DNA from: OPU3-GD-OMZ sp964515235
GTDB lineage: Bacteria; Pseudomonadota; Gammaproteobacteria; Methylococcales; Methylomonadaceae
Direction of reading: 5' to 3'
Length of the DNA stretch: 42,397 nt
Assembly: GCA_964515235.1 (NCBI GenBank)
Contig: CAZEVO010000016.1
Location: 1-42,397 of the forward strand
Shown here in pieces: positions 26,131 to 35,662 of this stretch; position 1 is the first letter of the stretch, and every line of letters begins with the position of its first letter. The translations under genes were made by a program, and so were the position numbers. The notes below the pieces were generated by a model that searched no databases, was not told the DNA's origin, and saw only the letters and a list, made by a program, of their open reading frames with translations.

Positions 26131-26910
26131 ATGTGTTGGAGTGGGGAAGCGTCAGGTGTTCTGGCAACCATAGGGCTCGGTGCTGCCGTTTATGTGGCGA
26201 GAAGAGGGGAGTCCAAAGAGCTCTGGATTCCTTTAACATATTTCGCGTTAATGGAATTATTACAGGCATTCACTTATGTCTATATTGACCTATGCGATAA
26301 TCCCAGCAATCAAATGTTAACCTTGTTTGGCTATTTACACATTGCATTTCAACCGTTTTTTGCCAACATGGTTGCCATGTATTTTATTCCGGAAAAAGTT
26401 AAATATAAAATCCAAACCACTGTCTATACGATCTGTACGATTGGCGCGATTGCTATGCTAGTTAAAATGTATCCCTTTGCCTGGGCCGGATCTTGCAACA
26501 TTGGTATTGAAGGTTTCTGCGGCCCTGAAGTTTGCTCGGTTTCCGGTGACTGGCATATTGCTTGGCAACTGCCCCTAAATGGTATCTTGTCAGACCCAAT
26601 CCCTTGGCTTTTTGATTTTAACTGGGGACTACACGCTTTAACTTATATTTTAGTCGCCTTTATCATGCCCATGATTTACGGTTCTTGGCGTTTTGTTGGT
26701 TTTCACTATATTGTCGGACCTTGGATTTCTGACATTACTACAAACGACCCGAATGAATACGCTGCCGTCTGGTGTTTATTTTCTATTGCCTTATGCCTAT
26801 CGGTTATTAAGACACCGATCAGAAAATACTTACACGTTCGAAACTGGCCTTTTTATAACAAAATAAACCAACAACCAGATCCGGTAACGCAACCTGATTC
26901 GTTATCGTAA
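26131..26910 (+). CDS. Multi-spanning membrane protein, DUF5765-like
   Basis: A 259-residue protein that starts with MCWSGEAS, a signature I associate with the uncharacterised DUF5765 family, although I cannot verify it here. Six or seven hydrophobic segments are visible. A Cys-containing loop (about 112-135, GSCNIGIEGFCGPEVCSVSG) has four Cys that may be disulfide-bonded or bind metal. Conserved aromatic and His positions lie in DWHIAWQLPLN and NWGLHALTY. The C-terminus is short and basic. The function is unknown. It is a single-gene unit ended by a strong terminator. Confidence 0.85.
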   Translation: MCWSGEASGVLATIGLGAAVYVARRGESKELWIPLTYFALMELLQAFTYVYIDLCDNPSNQMLTLFGYLHIAFQPFFANMVAMYFIPEKVKYKIQTTVYTICTIGAIAMLVKMYPFAWAGSCNIGIEGFCGPEVCSVSGDWHIAWQLPLNGILSDPIPWLFDFNWGLHALTYILVAFIMPMIYGSWRFVGFHYIVGPWISDITTNDPNEYAAVWCLFSIALCLSVIKTPIRKYLHVRNWPFYNKINQQPDPVTQPDSLS

Positions 26911-26926
26911 CCTATACGACTCACAG

Positions 26927-26967
26927 AAAAAACTCCGTTGATAAATGCTCTCTTCGGAGTTTTTTTT
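26927..26967. terminator. Strong bidirectional intrinsic terminator
   Basis: AAAAACTCCG and CGGAGTTTTT form a GC-cored stem with an AT-rich loop, flanked by A and T tracts on both sides. It separates the convergent DUF5765-like and FAH-family genes. Confidence 0.85.
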
Positions 26968-26975
26968 ATCGCTGA

Positions 26976-27848
26976 TTAATACTGAACGGTCGAATCCGGC
27001 TCACTCATAACAGGATTCGTTAAAACGCCAATCTTTTCAATTTCTATGCGAACTTCTTGGCCAGGCAGCAGATAACCGCGCGGCTTCATCTTAACGCCAA
27101 CACCCGACGGCGTTCCGGTGGCAATAATATCGCCAGGCTCTAGAGTCATCACCGTGCTGAGATAACTGACCATCTCATAACAATTAAAAATCATATGCAT
27201 CGTATTAGATGATTGCCGTAATTCACCGCCCACCCAGGTTTTTAAATCCAACTGATGCGGATCGCCGACCTCATCGGCCGTAACCAACCACGGCCCTAAA
27301 GGCCCGTGTGTATCAAACGACTTACCCAAAGTGAATGTCGGGGAGCGAAACTGCCAATCTCGAACCGATACATCATTAGCAATGGTATAGCCATAAATAA
27401 CATCTTTCGCCCGATCAATCGGTACATGCCGGCAACGCTTACCAATCACTAGGGCCAATTCACCTTCATAATCGACTTTTTCAGAAACCTTAGGCCGGTG
27501 AATCGGCTCGCCATCAGCAATAATACAACTGGTTTGTTTATTAAAAAACGATGGAAATTCCGGCTTTTCAAGACCGGTTTCGCTGATATGGTCGGCATAA
27601 TTCAAACTGATCGCCAAATATTTAGTCGGCTGTAAAACCGGCGCCTCTAACTTAACTGCATCGAGATCAAGACGACTACTCCCTTGAGCAATACGTTGAT
27701 CCATCGCCGCGATAGCACGTTCGCCTAAATTGATAAAATCAACCATGGTCACAAGGCCCTCGATCAATCCTGTGGAATCGACTATCTCTTGCCCGGCGAC
27801 CACACCCACGCGGGTTTGATTGCTGTGGCTAAATGTTGCCAACTTCAT
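26976..27848 (-). CDS. Fumarylacetoacetate hydrolase-family protein
   Basis: A 290-residue FAH-domain enzyme, presumably metal-dependent. The core has SLNYADHISETG, DYEGELALVIGKRCRHV (acidic metal ligands), YGYTIANDVSVRDWQF, KSFDTHGPLGPW and LEPGDIIATGTPSGVG. Such proteins are acylpyruvate hydrolases, decarboxylases or 2-keto-acid lactonases; the substrate is not evident. GAGG lies seven bases before the ATG. It stands alone on the strand. Confidence 0.9.
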   Translation of the reverse strand: MKLATFSHSNQTRVGVVAGQEIVDSTGLIEGLVTMVDFINLGERAIAAMDQRIAQGSSRLDLDAVKLEAPVLQPTKYLAISLNYADHISETGLEKPEFPSFFNKQTSCIIADGEPIHRPKVSEKVDYEGELALVIGKRCRHVPIDRAKDVIYGYTIANDVSVRDWQFRSPTFTLGKSFDTHGPLGPWLVTADEVGDPHQLDLKTWVGGELRQSSNTMHMIFNCYEMVSYLSTVMTLEPGDIIATGTPSGVGVKMKPRGYLLPGQEVRIEIEKIGVLTNPVMSEPDSTVQY

Positions 27849-28049
27849 TTTTAACCTCTTAAGCCTTTTTAAAAAAACTAATTATAACGTGAGTCACTAT
27901 CAAAAACCCTCAGCCTAAGTGTATTTAAGCTATTTTGGACTATCTTTGAAATTTATTGATTACTGCAAAACCATAAAATAAGCGTCAGCTTTACTCCAAT
28001 TAAACAATGTTGGTAGTCAACCGTTAAATCATTTATTAAACTTAACCTT

Positions 28050-28463
28050 ATGAAAAACAAACACGCCGGCTTTACCCTGATTGAACTACTAATTGTCGTT
28101 AGTATTATTGCTATCATAGCGGTTAACGCCATTCCCGCTTACAGCCAGTATTTACAAAAAGCACGGCGCGCCGATGCCCATACGGCTCTGTTATCTTTAC
28201 AATTAGCACAAGAGAAATTTCGGGTGAATTGCCCGAGCTATGCCACTACCATCGCTAGTGCAAATAGCTGTACTACCAGTAAGATAGAAAGTTCATCAAC
28301 TTCATCAGAAGGGTATTATAGCTTAGCTATTAGTAATGCCACGAGTACCACTTATACACTCACCGCAACCCCTGCAACTGGTAAGGCACAGGCAAATGAT
28401 ACGAGTTGTAGTACAATAACAATCAATCAGGACAGCACCAAAAACCCAACCGATTGCTGGTAA
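28050..28463 (+). CDS. Type IV minor pilin, PilE-like
   Basis: A 137-residue prepilin with a seven-residue leader (MKNKHAG) cut before FTLIELLIVV, with Glu at +5. The N-terminal helix has the usual AIPAYSQYL kink. The C-terminal half carries YTLTATPATG and ends in DCW with paired Cys, as in PilE minor pilins of Pseudomonas and relatives. It is not next to the fimT-pilW-pilX-pilV operon, which lies 7.3 kb away on the other strand. YchJ follows 13 bp later and may be cotranscribed. Confidence 0.88.
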   Translation: MKNKHAGFTLIELLIVVSIIAIIAVNAIPAYSQYLQKARRADAHTALLSLQLAQEKFRVNCPSYATTIASANSCTTSKIESSSTSSEGYYSLAISNATSTTYTLTATPATGKAQANDTSCSTITINQDSTKNPTDCW

Positions 28464-28476
28464 CAGGAACCCGACT

Positions 28477-28971
28477 TTGAACACAGACTCACTCTGCCTT
28501 TGCGGCTCGACTAAACCCCGAAACGATTGCTGCGGGCCTTATCTTGACGGCACGGAACAACCCAAAACAGCTGAAGCGCTAATGCGCTCACGGTTTTGCG
28601 CCTTTGCCAGTGAAAACGTCGATTATCTCCTTAACAGTTGGGACCTCAAAACCCGCCCTAAAACATTAGATTTATCGAAAGACCAAAGTCAATGGCAACG
28701 TTTAGAAATCCTCAATACCAAAAAGGGCGGCAGTCAAGACAAAAAGGGCTTAGTGGAATTTAAGGCCTATTTTCTGCTAGATAATAAAGAACACTACATG
28801 CACGAAATTAGCCGGTTCCAGAAAACCGCTAATCGCTGGTTTTATTTAGACGGCGCAGCTAAAGCCATTTCCCGTACCGACGTTAAAAAACAAGACCCTA
28901 ACGTACCCAGTAAAAATTCACCTTGCCCGTGTGGCAGTGGTAAAAAATATAAACGCTGCTGCGGTGCTTAA
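28477..28971 (+). CDS. YchJ-family SEC-C motif protein
   Basis: A 164-residue soluble protein with SEC-C-type zinc clusters at both ends: CLCGSTKPRNDCC at the N-terminus and CPCGSGKKYKRCC at the C-terminus. Between them is the family core (AEALMRSRFCAFASENVDYLLNSW). The start is TTG, supported by AGGA eight bases upstream. The role in the cell is not known; the SEC-C motif resembles the metal site of SecA. Confidence 0.92.
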   Translation: MNTDSLCLCGSTKPRNDCCGPYLDGTEQPKTAEALMRSRFCAFASENVDYLLNSWDLKTRPKTLDLSKDQSQWQRLEILNTKKGGSQDKKGLVEFKAYFLLDNKEHYMHEISRFQKTANRWFYLDGAAKAISRTDVKKQDPNVPSKNSPCPCGSGKKYKRCCGA

Positions 28972-28994
28972 AAAGCATTTTCCACCACCAACCC

Positions 28995-29852
28995 TTAATC
29001 GGGTCGCTTTAATCGATATAACGCTGAAATATCTTCATCGCCATAACCTTCAGCCATTAATTGCTGGTAATCTGTCAGCGTTTGATCTAAAAAATCAATC
29101 GATAAACCTTGCCTCTCCGCCATAGCCTGACAAATCTGTAAATCCTTATGGTGTAACGCTAACTTAAACCCCGGCTCATAAATGCCTTCAAGCATCGTTT
29201 TACCGCGATGAGCTAAAAACCAATTACCGGCCGCGCCCCCTGAGACCACATTAACCACTTGCGCCATCGGTAAACCTTGCGCCTGACCAAACGCCAGCGC
29301 AGCTGTTACCGCTTGATTAATCCCTGCAGCCATAACCTGATTAACCGCTTTAGTTGCTTGCCCTGCACCAATGGGGCCCATATGAATAATCTTACCCCCC
29401 ATAGCGGCTAACATCGGCTCAACACACTCAAGATGGGTTTTGTCGCCGCCTACCATAATCGACAAAGTTCCGTTTTTAGCACCTTCAACACCCCCTGAGA
29501 CCGGCGCGTCGAGAAAACCGACGCCTTGCTCTGCTAACAAAACCCCAGCTCGCTGCGCGCTTGCACACCCCACCGTCGACATATCCACCACGATAGAGCC
29601 CGCCTTTAACACCGGGCAAATCTTTTCAACCAAGGACAAAACATCGTCATCTTTTGACACACATAAAAAAACAACATCAACATGTTGCACTAAATCTTTG
29701 GGTGATGATGCACAATAGAGCGCCAATTCTTGAGCTAGTCGGTGTGCTTTTGCCTCCGTACGATTATAAACTGCTGTTAGAAATCCCGCTTTTGCCAAAT
29801 TTCTGGCCATGGGACCCCCCATTGCCCCTAAGCCGATCATGCCTGCCTTCAT
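28995..29852 (-). CDS. 3-hydroxyisobutyrate dehydrogenase-family NAD(P)-dependent oxidoreductase
   Basis: A beta-hydroxyacid dehydrogenase of 285 residues. The Rossmann motif GLGAMGGPMARNLAKAGF is at the N-terminus. The substrate-binding FLDAPVSGGVEGAKNGTLS and the catalytic Lys in GAGQATKAVNQV are present. Candidate activities are 3-hydroxyisobutyrate, tartronate semialdehyde, or glyoxylate/succinic semialdehyde reduction, and the sequence alone does not decide. AGGAGGG lies ten bases before the ATG. It is divergent from the phosphate transporter. Confidence 0.92.
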   Translation of the reverse strand: MKAGMIGLGAMGGPMARNLAKAGFLTAVYNRTEAKAHRLAQELALYCASSPKDLVQHVDVVFLCVSKDDDVLSLVEKICPVLKAGSIVVDMSTVGCASAQRAGVLLAEQGVGFLDAPVSGGVEGAKNGTLSIMVGGDKTHLECVEPMLAAMGGKIIHMGPIGAGQATKAVNQVMAAGINQAVTAALAFGQAQGLPMAQVVNVVSGGAAGNWFLAHRGKTMLEGIYEPGFKLALHHKDLQICQAMAERQGLSIDFLDQTLTDYQQLMAEGYGDEDISALYRLKRPD

Positions 29853-29922
29853 AACTCAATGCCCTCCTTTTCTTGTAAAAAGCCCTCTAAAACGAGGTCA
29901 ACAATCATTCTTAATCTTTAAA

Positions 29923-29940
29923 CTGTCATATTGTTGTCAT
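29923..29940 (+). promoter_or_regulatory. Pho box (PhoB binding site) upstream of the PiT transporter
   Basis: CTGTCAT and TTGTCAT are separated by four AT-rich bases, giving the 11-bp periodicity of a PhoB box. A degenerate third half (ACTTCAC) follows at the same spacing. It is 91 bp before the transporter ATG, and also upstream of the divergent dehydrogenase. Confidence 0.7.
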
Positions 29941-30030
29941 ATTTACTTCACATAATTGGTTTTTAACAAAACACTTTTTTATACCGAAAATTTTAAAAAT
30001 ATATTGATCAGATAATTTCTCTATAAAATC

Positions 30031-31593
30031 ATGAATTCAACAAACCCAAACCAAATACAACTTAACAGTAATAGTAGTCTGCCCGGTATTGTACGGGTTA
30101 GCCTAGCCATTTTATTTCTTTTTGCCATCATGATCTATGTCGGCGGCTATGTTGACGAACGTAACACCTTATTAATTGTTGCTGCTGTCATTGGTGGCTA
30201 TATGGCGCTTAACATTGGTGCGAATGATGTTGCTAACAATGTAGGGCCTGCCGTAGGTTCAAAAGCAATCACCCTAACCGGTGCTATTCTTATTGCTGCT
30301 ATTTTTGAAGCCTCCGGCGCCTTAGTTGCAGGCGGTGATGTGGTCAGCACCATTAAAAAAGGAATTATTGACCCGGCATTAATTAACGACACTGACACTT
30401 TCGTCTGGCTAATGACCGCCGCACTACTGGCCGCGGCTCTCTGGCTAAACTTGTCAACTTATTTTGGCGCGCCGGTTTCAACCACACACTCGATTGTCGG
30501 CGGTGTCTTAGGCGCAGGCATTGCAGCTGGCGGATTTGGAATTGCAAATTGGACTGTTTTTGGAAAGATTGCTGCCAGTTGGTTTATTTCACCCATTATG
30601 GGCGGGATTATTGCAGCCTTATTTCTGTACCTGATCAAACGAACAATCACCTACAAAACAGATATGCTTTCAGCCGCAAAAGGCGTTGTGCCGATTTTAA
30701 TTGCATTAATGGCTTGGGCTTTTTCAACTTACCTTATGATGAAAGGCCTTAAAAAGTTATGGAAAATTGATCTTGTCACCGCTATCAGTTTTGGTTTTTT
30801 TATTGCATTGTCAATCTACTTTATGACTCGCCCTTTAATTAACCGGGCAACCTTAATGATGCAAAATACTAAGTTTGATGTTGATACACTTTTCACGATT
30901 CCGCTTGTTTTTGCTGCCGCATTATTAAGTTTTGCCCATGGCGCAAACGATGTCGCTAATTCAGTCGGTCCACTCGCCGCCATTAATGATGCCTTTAACA
31001 GCGGTGGAATTACCACAAAAGCAGCAATTCCTCTCTGGGTTATGGTTATTGGTGCTGTGGGAATCTCTATTGGTTTAGCACTATACGGCCCTAAGCTCAT
31101 ACGCACCGTTGGCAGTGAAATTACCGAGCTTGATAAAACTCGCGCCTTTTGTATCTCTATGGCTGCCGCGATCACTGTGATTATTGCCAGTCAGTTAGGG
31201 CTACCCATTAGCTCTACTCATACTGCCGTAGGTGCTGTTTTTGGGGTTGGTTTTTTAAGAGAGTACTTAAAAAATAATTATGACCGCATGATTGATAAAA
31301 TCATCGCTCACCATGAAGATGATAACCCCAAAAAAGTGGAAGCATTTTTAAAGAAATTTAAAAAATCATCCGTCAATACTAAGCGAAAAATGCTCAAGCT
31401 CTTAAAACGTAAATCATCTAAAAATAAGCTGACTAAAAGCGATCGTAAGAAACTACAAAAAGGTTATCGACAAGAACTTGTCAAACGAAGTCAACTGTAT
31501 AAAATTGCCGCCGCATGGATTATTACAGTACCTTTATCTGCATTACTGGCCGCACTACTGTTCTTTACCATTCGAGGCTTTATGCTAACCTAA
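30031..31593 (+). CDS. Inorganic phosphate transporter, PiT family
   Basis: A 520-residue membrane carrier that takes up phosphate (often as a metal-phosphate complex) with protons or sodium. The two inverted-repeat signatures are clear: GANDVANNVGPAVGSKAIT (63-81) and HGANDVANSVGP (303-314). Each half also has a PVSTTHS or PISSTHT loop. A long Lys-rich cytoplasmic segment (about 435-490) lies before the last membrane helix. No PhoU-like (DUF47) gene is adjacent. A Pho box upstream suggests induction by phosphate starvation. Confidence 0.94.
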   Translation: MNSTNPNQIQLNSNSSLPGIVRVSLAILFLFAIMIYVGGYVDERNTLLIVAAVIGGYMALNIGANDVANNVGPAVGSKAITLTGAILIAAIFEASGALVAGGDVVSTIKKGIIDPALINDTDTFVWLMTAALLAAALWLNLSTYFGAPVSTTHSIVGGVLGAGIAAGGFGIANWTVFGKIAASWFISPIMGGIIAALFLYLIKRTITYKTDMLSAAKGVVPILIALMAWAFSTYLMMKGLKKLWKIDLVTAISFGFFIALSIYFMTRPLINRATLMMQNTKFDVDTLFTIPLVFAAALLSFAHGANDVANSVGPLAAINDAFNSGGITTKAAIPLWVMVIGAVGISIGLALYGPKLIRTVGSEITELDKTRAFCISMAAAITVIIASQLGLPISSTHTAVGAVFGVGFLREYLKNNYDRMIDKIIAHHEDDNPKKVEAFLKKFKKSSVNTKRKMLKLLKRKSSKNKLTKSDRKKLQKGYRQELVKRSQLYKIAAAWIITVPLSALLAALLFFTIRGFMLT

Positions 31594-31601
31594 ACACAGC
31601 C

Positions 31602-31639
31602 ATCCCCTGGTCAAACATGACTAGGGGATCGTTTTCTTT
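31602..31639 (+). terminator. Intrinsic terminator after the PiT transporter
   Basis: ATCCCCT and AGGGGAT form a stem with an inner TCA/TGA pairing, followed by CGTTTTCTTT. It is 8 bp past the transporter stop codon. Confidence 0.75.
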
Positions 31640-31780
31640 ACCGCTACACCCCTTCCTATTACCTTTTGAGGTACTACATTACAAGTAATGCTTTGTTAAC
31701 TGTTAAACTATATTAACGGTAGATTGGTATTAAGCTGTCAAATAACCTACCTCCATTCATTTTAACCACGAGTAAACACT

Positions 31781-32032
31781 ATGTTTGACCCCAAGAAGAT
31801 TGATGAAATTGCCAGCCGCTTAGCAGATACCATGCCTCCTGGATTAGATGCTATCCGTACCGATCTGGAAAAAAATATCCGCGCAGCACTGCAAGGCGTA
31901 CTCAATAATATGGACTTAGTAACCCGAGAAGAATTTGAAGTCCAAAAAGCCGTCCTAGCTAAAACCCGACAGAAAGTTGAAGCGCTTGAACAGCAACTCC
32001 AAGTGCTAGAAAAACAAATAACGAAATCATAA
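31781..32032 (+). CDS. ubiK: Ubiquinone biosynthesis accessory factor UbiK
   Basis: An 83-residue protein of the YqiC/BMFP family. The N-terminal amphipathic part DPKKIDEIASRLADTMPPG is characteristic. The C-terminal part from about residue 45 is a coiled coil (REEFEVQKAVLAKTRQKVEA, then LEQQLQVLEKQ) for trimerisation. Homologues bind membranes and help the late steps of aerobic ubiquinone synthesis. It lies 23 bp before comM and may share its mRNA. Confidence 0.92.
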   Translation: MFDPKKIDEIASRLADTMPPGLDAIRTDLEKNIRAALQGVLNNMDLVTREEFEVQKAVLAKTRQKVEALEQQLQVLEKQITKS

Positions 32033-32055
32033 TGCCTGATATTCATATCTGAAAT

Positions 32056-33585
32056 ATGCCTCTAGCAATCCTCTATAGCCGTGGTAGCAATGGAGTAGAG
32101 GCGCCTTTGGTTACTGTTGAGGTCCATGTGACTAACGGACTACCTAGCTTATCCATTGTCGGCCTTCCTGAGGCAGCTGTTAAGGAAAGTAAGGACCGAG
32201 TTCGCGGGGCCATTATTAATTCCCAATTTAACTTTCCTATACAACGAATTACCATTAATCTCGCACCCGCAGATTTACCTAAAGAAGGCGGGCGCTTCGA
32301 CCTTGCTATTGCCTTAGGAATCCTAGCCGCTTCTGGCCAACTCCCTAACCCCATATTAGAGCACTACGAGTTTGTAGGCGAATTATCATTAAGCGGTGCA
32401 TTACGTCCTATCAGCGGAATTCTTCCGGTCTCACTGGCCTGTAAAAATGCCAAAAAAAAATTAATACTTCCTTTAGAAAATCATGAAGAAGCTCAGCTGG
32501 TAAAACAATCAACAAATCTAGCGGCTGACAATTTACTGAATGTTTGTGCTCACCTGCATGGTCAAAAAACAATTGAAGCTAAACGCAACTACCCTCCAAA
32601 AGCACCCCCATCACAGCACTCACCTGACTTTGCCGATGTTCATGGCCATTTTCATGCCAAAAGAGCCTTTGAAATTGCAGCGGCAGGTCAGCATAACATA
32701 CTCTTATATGGCCCTCCCGGTACGGGGAAATCCATGCTGGCCGCTTGCTTACCTAACATTTTACCCCCACTCACCGAGGAGCAAGCTCTAGAAACTACAA
32801 CCCTTGCCTCTATTTCAAACAAAAAAACAAATCAACACGATTGGCTAACACCTCCATTTAGGTCACCTCACCATAGCGCCTCTGCTACCGCCTTAGTGGG
32901 CGGCGGGAGTAATCCTAAACCCGGAGAAATATCATTAGCACACCACGGAGTATTATTTCTCGATGAACTCCCCGAGTTTGATAAAAAAGCTTTAGAGGTT
33001 TTACGTGAACCACTAGAAACGGGTGTTATAACCATCTCCCGCGCCAATAAGCAATCGGACTTTCCATCCCGCTTTCAACTCATTGCCGCGATGAACCCTT
33101 GTCCTTGTGGTTACTTGGGCGATCCTCTAGGCCGCTGTCAGTGTACAACCGACCAAATTAGTCGTTACCGACACAAAATATCTGCACCATTATTGGATCG
33201 CATTGATATTCACTTAGAAGTACCCAGAGTTAAACTTGACCTGATTCGCTCAGGCACTCCACAAGGTGAAGAAAACAGTCAAACGATTAAACAACGTGTT
33301 ACCGCTGCCCGCAATATCGCTTTATCGCGTGCGGGTAAGAGCAATGCTGTTCTCACTGCCGCCGACATTAAAACCTTTTGCCCCTTATCGGAATCAAACC
33401 ATCAAATACTGGAACAAGCTATTGATCGTTTCGGACTGTCTCACCGAGGCTATCACCGAATACTTAAATTATCTCGTACCATCGCCGATCTCGCTCACTC
33501 GAAAACCATTGAATTGAATCATTTAACGGAGGCGATTAGTTACCGAAAATTAGACCGTGCACCACAGTCTCATTACAACCCCTAA
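32056..33585 (+). CDS. comM: YifB/ComM-family Mg-chelatase-like AAA+ ATPase
   Basis: A hexameric helicase-like ATPase; ComM promotes branch migration during natural transformation. The 509 residues are full length. The N-terminal lon-protease-like domain has VEVHVTNGLPSLSIVGLPEA. Walker A YGPPGTGKS is at 218-226 and Walker B GVLFLDELPEF at 298-308. A Cys-rich insert (NPCPCGYLGDPLGRCQC) and the C-terminal lid domain follow. The surroundings, with rep and type IV pilin genes, fit a competence role, but that is inference. Confidence 0.95.
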   Translation: MPLAILYSRGSNGVEAPLVTVEVHVTNGLPSLSIVGLPEAAVKESKDRVRGAIINSQFNFPIQRITINLAPADLPKEGGRFDLAIALGILAASGQLPNPILEHYEFVGELSLSGALRPISGILPVSLACKNAKKKLILPLENHEEAQLVKQSTNLAADNLLNVCAHLHGQKTIEAKRNYPPKAPPSQHSPDFADVHGHFHAKRAFEIAAAGQHNILLYGPPGTGKSMLAACLPNILPPLTEEQALETTTLASISNKKTNQHDWLTPPFRSPHHSASATALVGGGSNPKPGEISLAHHGVLFLDELPEFDKKALEVLREPLETGVITISRANKQSDFPSRFQLIAAMNPCPCGYLGDPLGRCQCTTDQISRYRHKISAPLLDRIDIHLEVPRVKLDLIRSGTPQGEENSQTIKQRVTAARNIALSRAGKSNAVLTAADIKTFCPLSESNHQILEQAIDRFGLSHRGYHRILKLSRTIADLAHSKTIELNHLTEAISYRKLDRAPQSHYNP

Positions 33586-33652
33586 ATTAAACACTCCAAG
33601 AAGTACTATCTAACAAAAATAATTAACTTTTTTTGATAGAATACAACGCTTT

Positions 33653-35662
33653 TTGAGACCCGTCTTGACAGCCCTTAATCCACAACAAAAATCAGCCATC
33701 ACCATTACCGATCAACCTCTACTGGTTTTAGCCGGTGCCGGTAGTGGTAAGACTCGGGTTATTACCGAAAAAATAGCACATTTAATTGGAAAGGGCGTTC
33801 CTGCCAAACAAATTGCCGCGATCACCTTTACCAACAAGGCTGCTCGGGAAATGAAGAACAGAGTTAAAAAATTACTCGACAGTAAACAAAGTAAAGGACT
33901 ACGGGTTTCAACCTTTCATTCCTTAGGTCTTGATATCCTACGTAAAGAAAACAAAACCTTAGGTTACAAGGCTAACCTAACCTTATTTGATGAACATGAC
34001 AAACGTGTGTTATTACGCAACTTAATCAGTCACGATCTTAAAAATGGCGACCCTGAAGAAGTTGACCACTACGCCTGGCAAATCAGTCAATGGAAAAATA
34101 ATTTTATTACGCCTGAGCAGGCACTCGCCCTAACCGACATTCCCAAAACCATTAGTGAACTTTATAAAACCTTTAACAAACACTTAGCAGCTTACAATGC
34201 AATCGATTTTGATGATTTGATTTTATTACCGGTATTATTATTCCAACAACACCCTGCTATCTTAGAAAAATGGCAAAATAAAACACGCTATATTTTAGTC
34301 GATGAATACCAAGACACCAATTCGACACAATACGAACTAATCAAACTACTCGCCGGAAAACTAGGTCGCATCACAATCGTGGGTGATGACGACCAATCCA
34401 TTTATTCTTGGCGCGGGGCACAGCCGGAAAACTTGATTGCATTACAAAAAGACTTTACCCGCCTGAAGGTCATTAAATTAGAACAAAACTATCGTTCATC
34501 GGGACGTATCTTAAAATCAGCCAATCAACTGATTGCAAATAATCCCCATGTTTTTGATAAAAAACTATGGAGCAAGCTCAGTTTTGGCGATCCCATTCGC
34601 GTATTAAGCCAACAAAATGAACTGGAAGAGGCTATACAAATTGTCTCTGAAATTATTCATCATAAGTTTAAAACCGGCAGTCAATACCAAGATTACGCTA
34701 TCTTATACCGCAGCAACCACCAATCGAGAGTTTTCGAAAAAGCACTCCGTGAAAATAACATTCCTTACTTTATCAGTGGCAGCACCTCTTTTTTTAGCTA
34801 CTCTGAAGTAAAAGATATTTTGGCCTACCTTCGCTTATTTATTAACCATGACGACGATGCTGCTTTCCTAAGAATAATCAACACCCCCCGACGTGAAATC
34901 GGACCCACCACACTTGAGAAATTAGCAACATACGCCAACCAACGACAAATCAGCCTCTTCTCAGCCTGTTTTGAAATGGGTCTGTCTCAACACTTAAAAG
35001 AACGCCCCATTCGAAGACTAGCTACTTTTTGTGAATGGGTGGTGGATACCGGTGACCGCATGGAGAGAGGGGATAGCTTTGGCGTTATTAACGACTTTAT
35101 TGAAACCATAGACTATAAAACCTGGTTACAGGATAACAGTAAGAACGAACAATCAGCCGAGCGTAAAATTAAAAATGTTTACGACTTAATTAATTTGCTA
35201 GAAAAAATAGCCGAAGGCGATGAAGACGGCGAAAAATCAATCGGTGAAACCATCGCTAAAATCATGTTACTGGATATTTTAGACCGCAATCAAGACGAGG
35301 AAACCGGTGAAAATGTGAGCCTGATGACTTTACATGCCGCTAAAGGATTGGAGTTTCCTCATGTGTTCCTTATTGGCTTTGAAGAAGATATCATTCCTCA
35401 TAAAAACAGCATCGAAGATGAGGCGATTGAAGAAGAACGCCGATTAGCTTATGTTGGCATAACCCGCGCTCAAAAAACACTCACTTTAAGTTATTGCTCT
35501 CACCGATCACGCTACGGCGAACTAATCAGTTGTGAACCGAGCCGTTTTCTAGACGAGCTTCCGGAAGAAGACCTTGCGTGGGCCAATGCACCGCAAGAAC
35601 CTGAAGTACAAAAAGAACGCGGAAAAGCGCATTTAGCACAACTCAAAAACATGCTCTCTTAG
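33653..35662 (+). CDS. rep: ATP-dependent DNA helicase Rep
   Basis: An SF1A 3'-5' helicase that clears proteins ahead of the replication fork. The 669 residues are close to the 673 of E. coli Rep. Motif I AGAGSGKT is at 27-34, followed by TFTNKAAREMKNR, VDEYQDTN, GDDDQSIYSWRGA, QNYRSS and TLHAAKGLEF with VGITRAQKTL. Two TTG codons could start it, at 33653 or 33665; the second gives MTALNPQQ, closer to known Rep starts. Neither has a good ribosome site. The last 23 codons are duplicated as a relic at 38998, beyond the pilin operon. Confidence 0.96.
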   Translation: MRPVLTALNPQQKSAITITDQPLLVLAGAGSGKTRVITEKIAHLIGKGVPAKQIAAITFTNKAAREMKNRVKKLLDSKQSKGLRVSTFHSLGLDILRKENKTLGYKANLTLFDEHDKRVLLRNLISHDLKNGDPEEVDHYAWQISQWKNNFITPEQALALTDIPKTISELYKTFNKHLAAYNAIDFDDLILLPVLLFQQHPAILEKWQNKTRYILVDEYQDTNSTQYELIKLLAGKLGRITIVGDDDQSIYSWRGAQPENLIALQKDFTRLKVIKLEQNYRSSGRILKSANQLIANNPHVFDKKLWSKLSFGDPIRVLSQQNELEEAIQIVSEIIHHKFKTGSQYQDYAILYRSNHQSRVFEKALRENNIPYFISGSTSFFSYSEVKDILAYLRLFINHDDDAAFLRIINTPRREIGPTTLEKLATYANQRQISLFSACFEMGLSQHLKERPIRRLATFCEWVVDTGDRMERGDSFGVINDFIETIDYKTWLQDNSKNEQSAERKIKNVYDLINLLEKIAEGDEDGEKSIGETIAKIMLLDILDRNQDEETGENVSLMTLHAAKGLEFPHVFLIGFEEDIIPHKNSIEDEAIEEERRLAYVGITRAQKTLTLSYCSHRSRYGELISCEPSRFLDELPEEDLAWANAPQEPEVQKERGKAHLAQLKNMLS

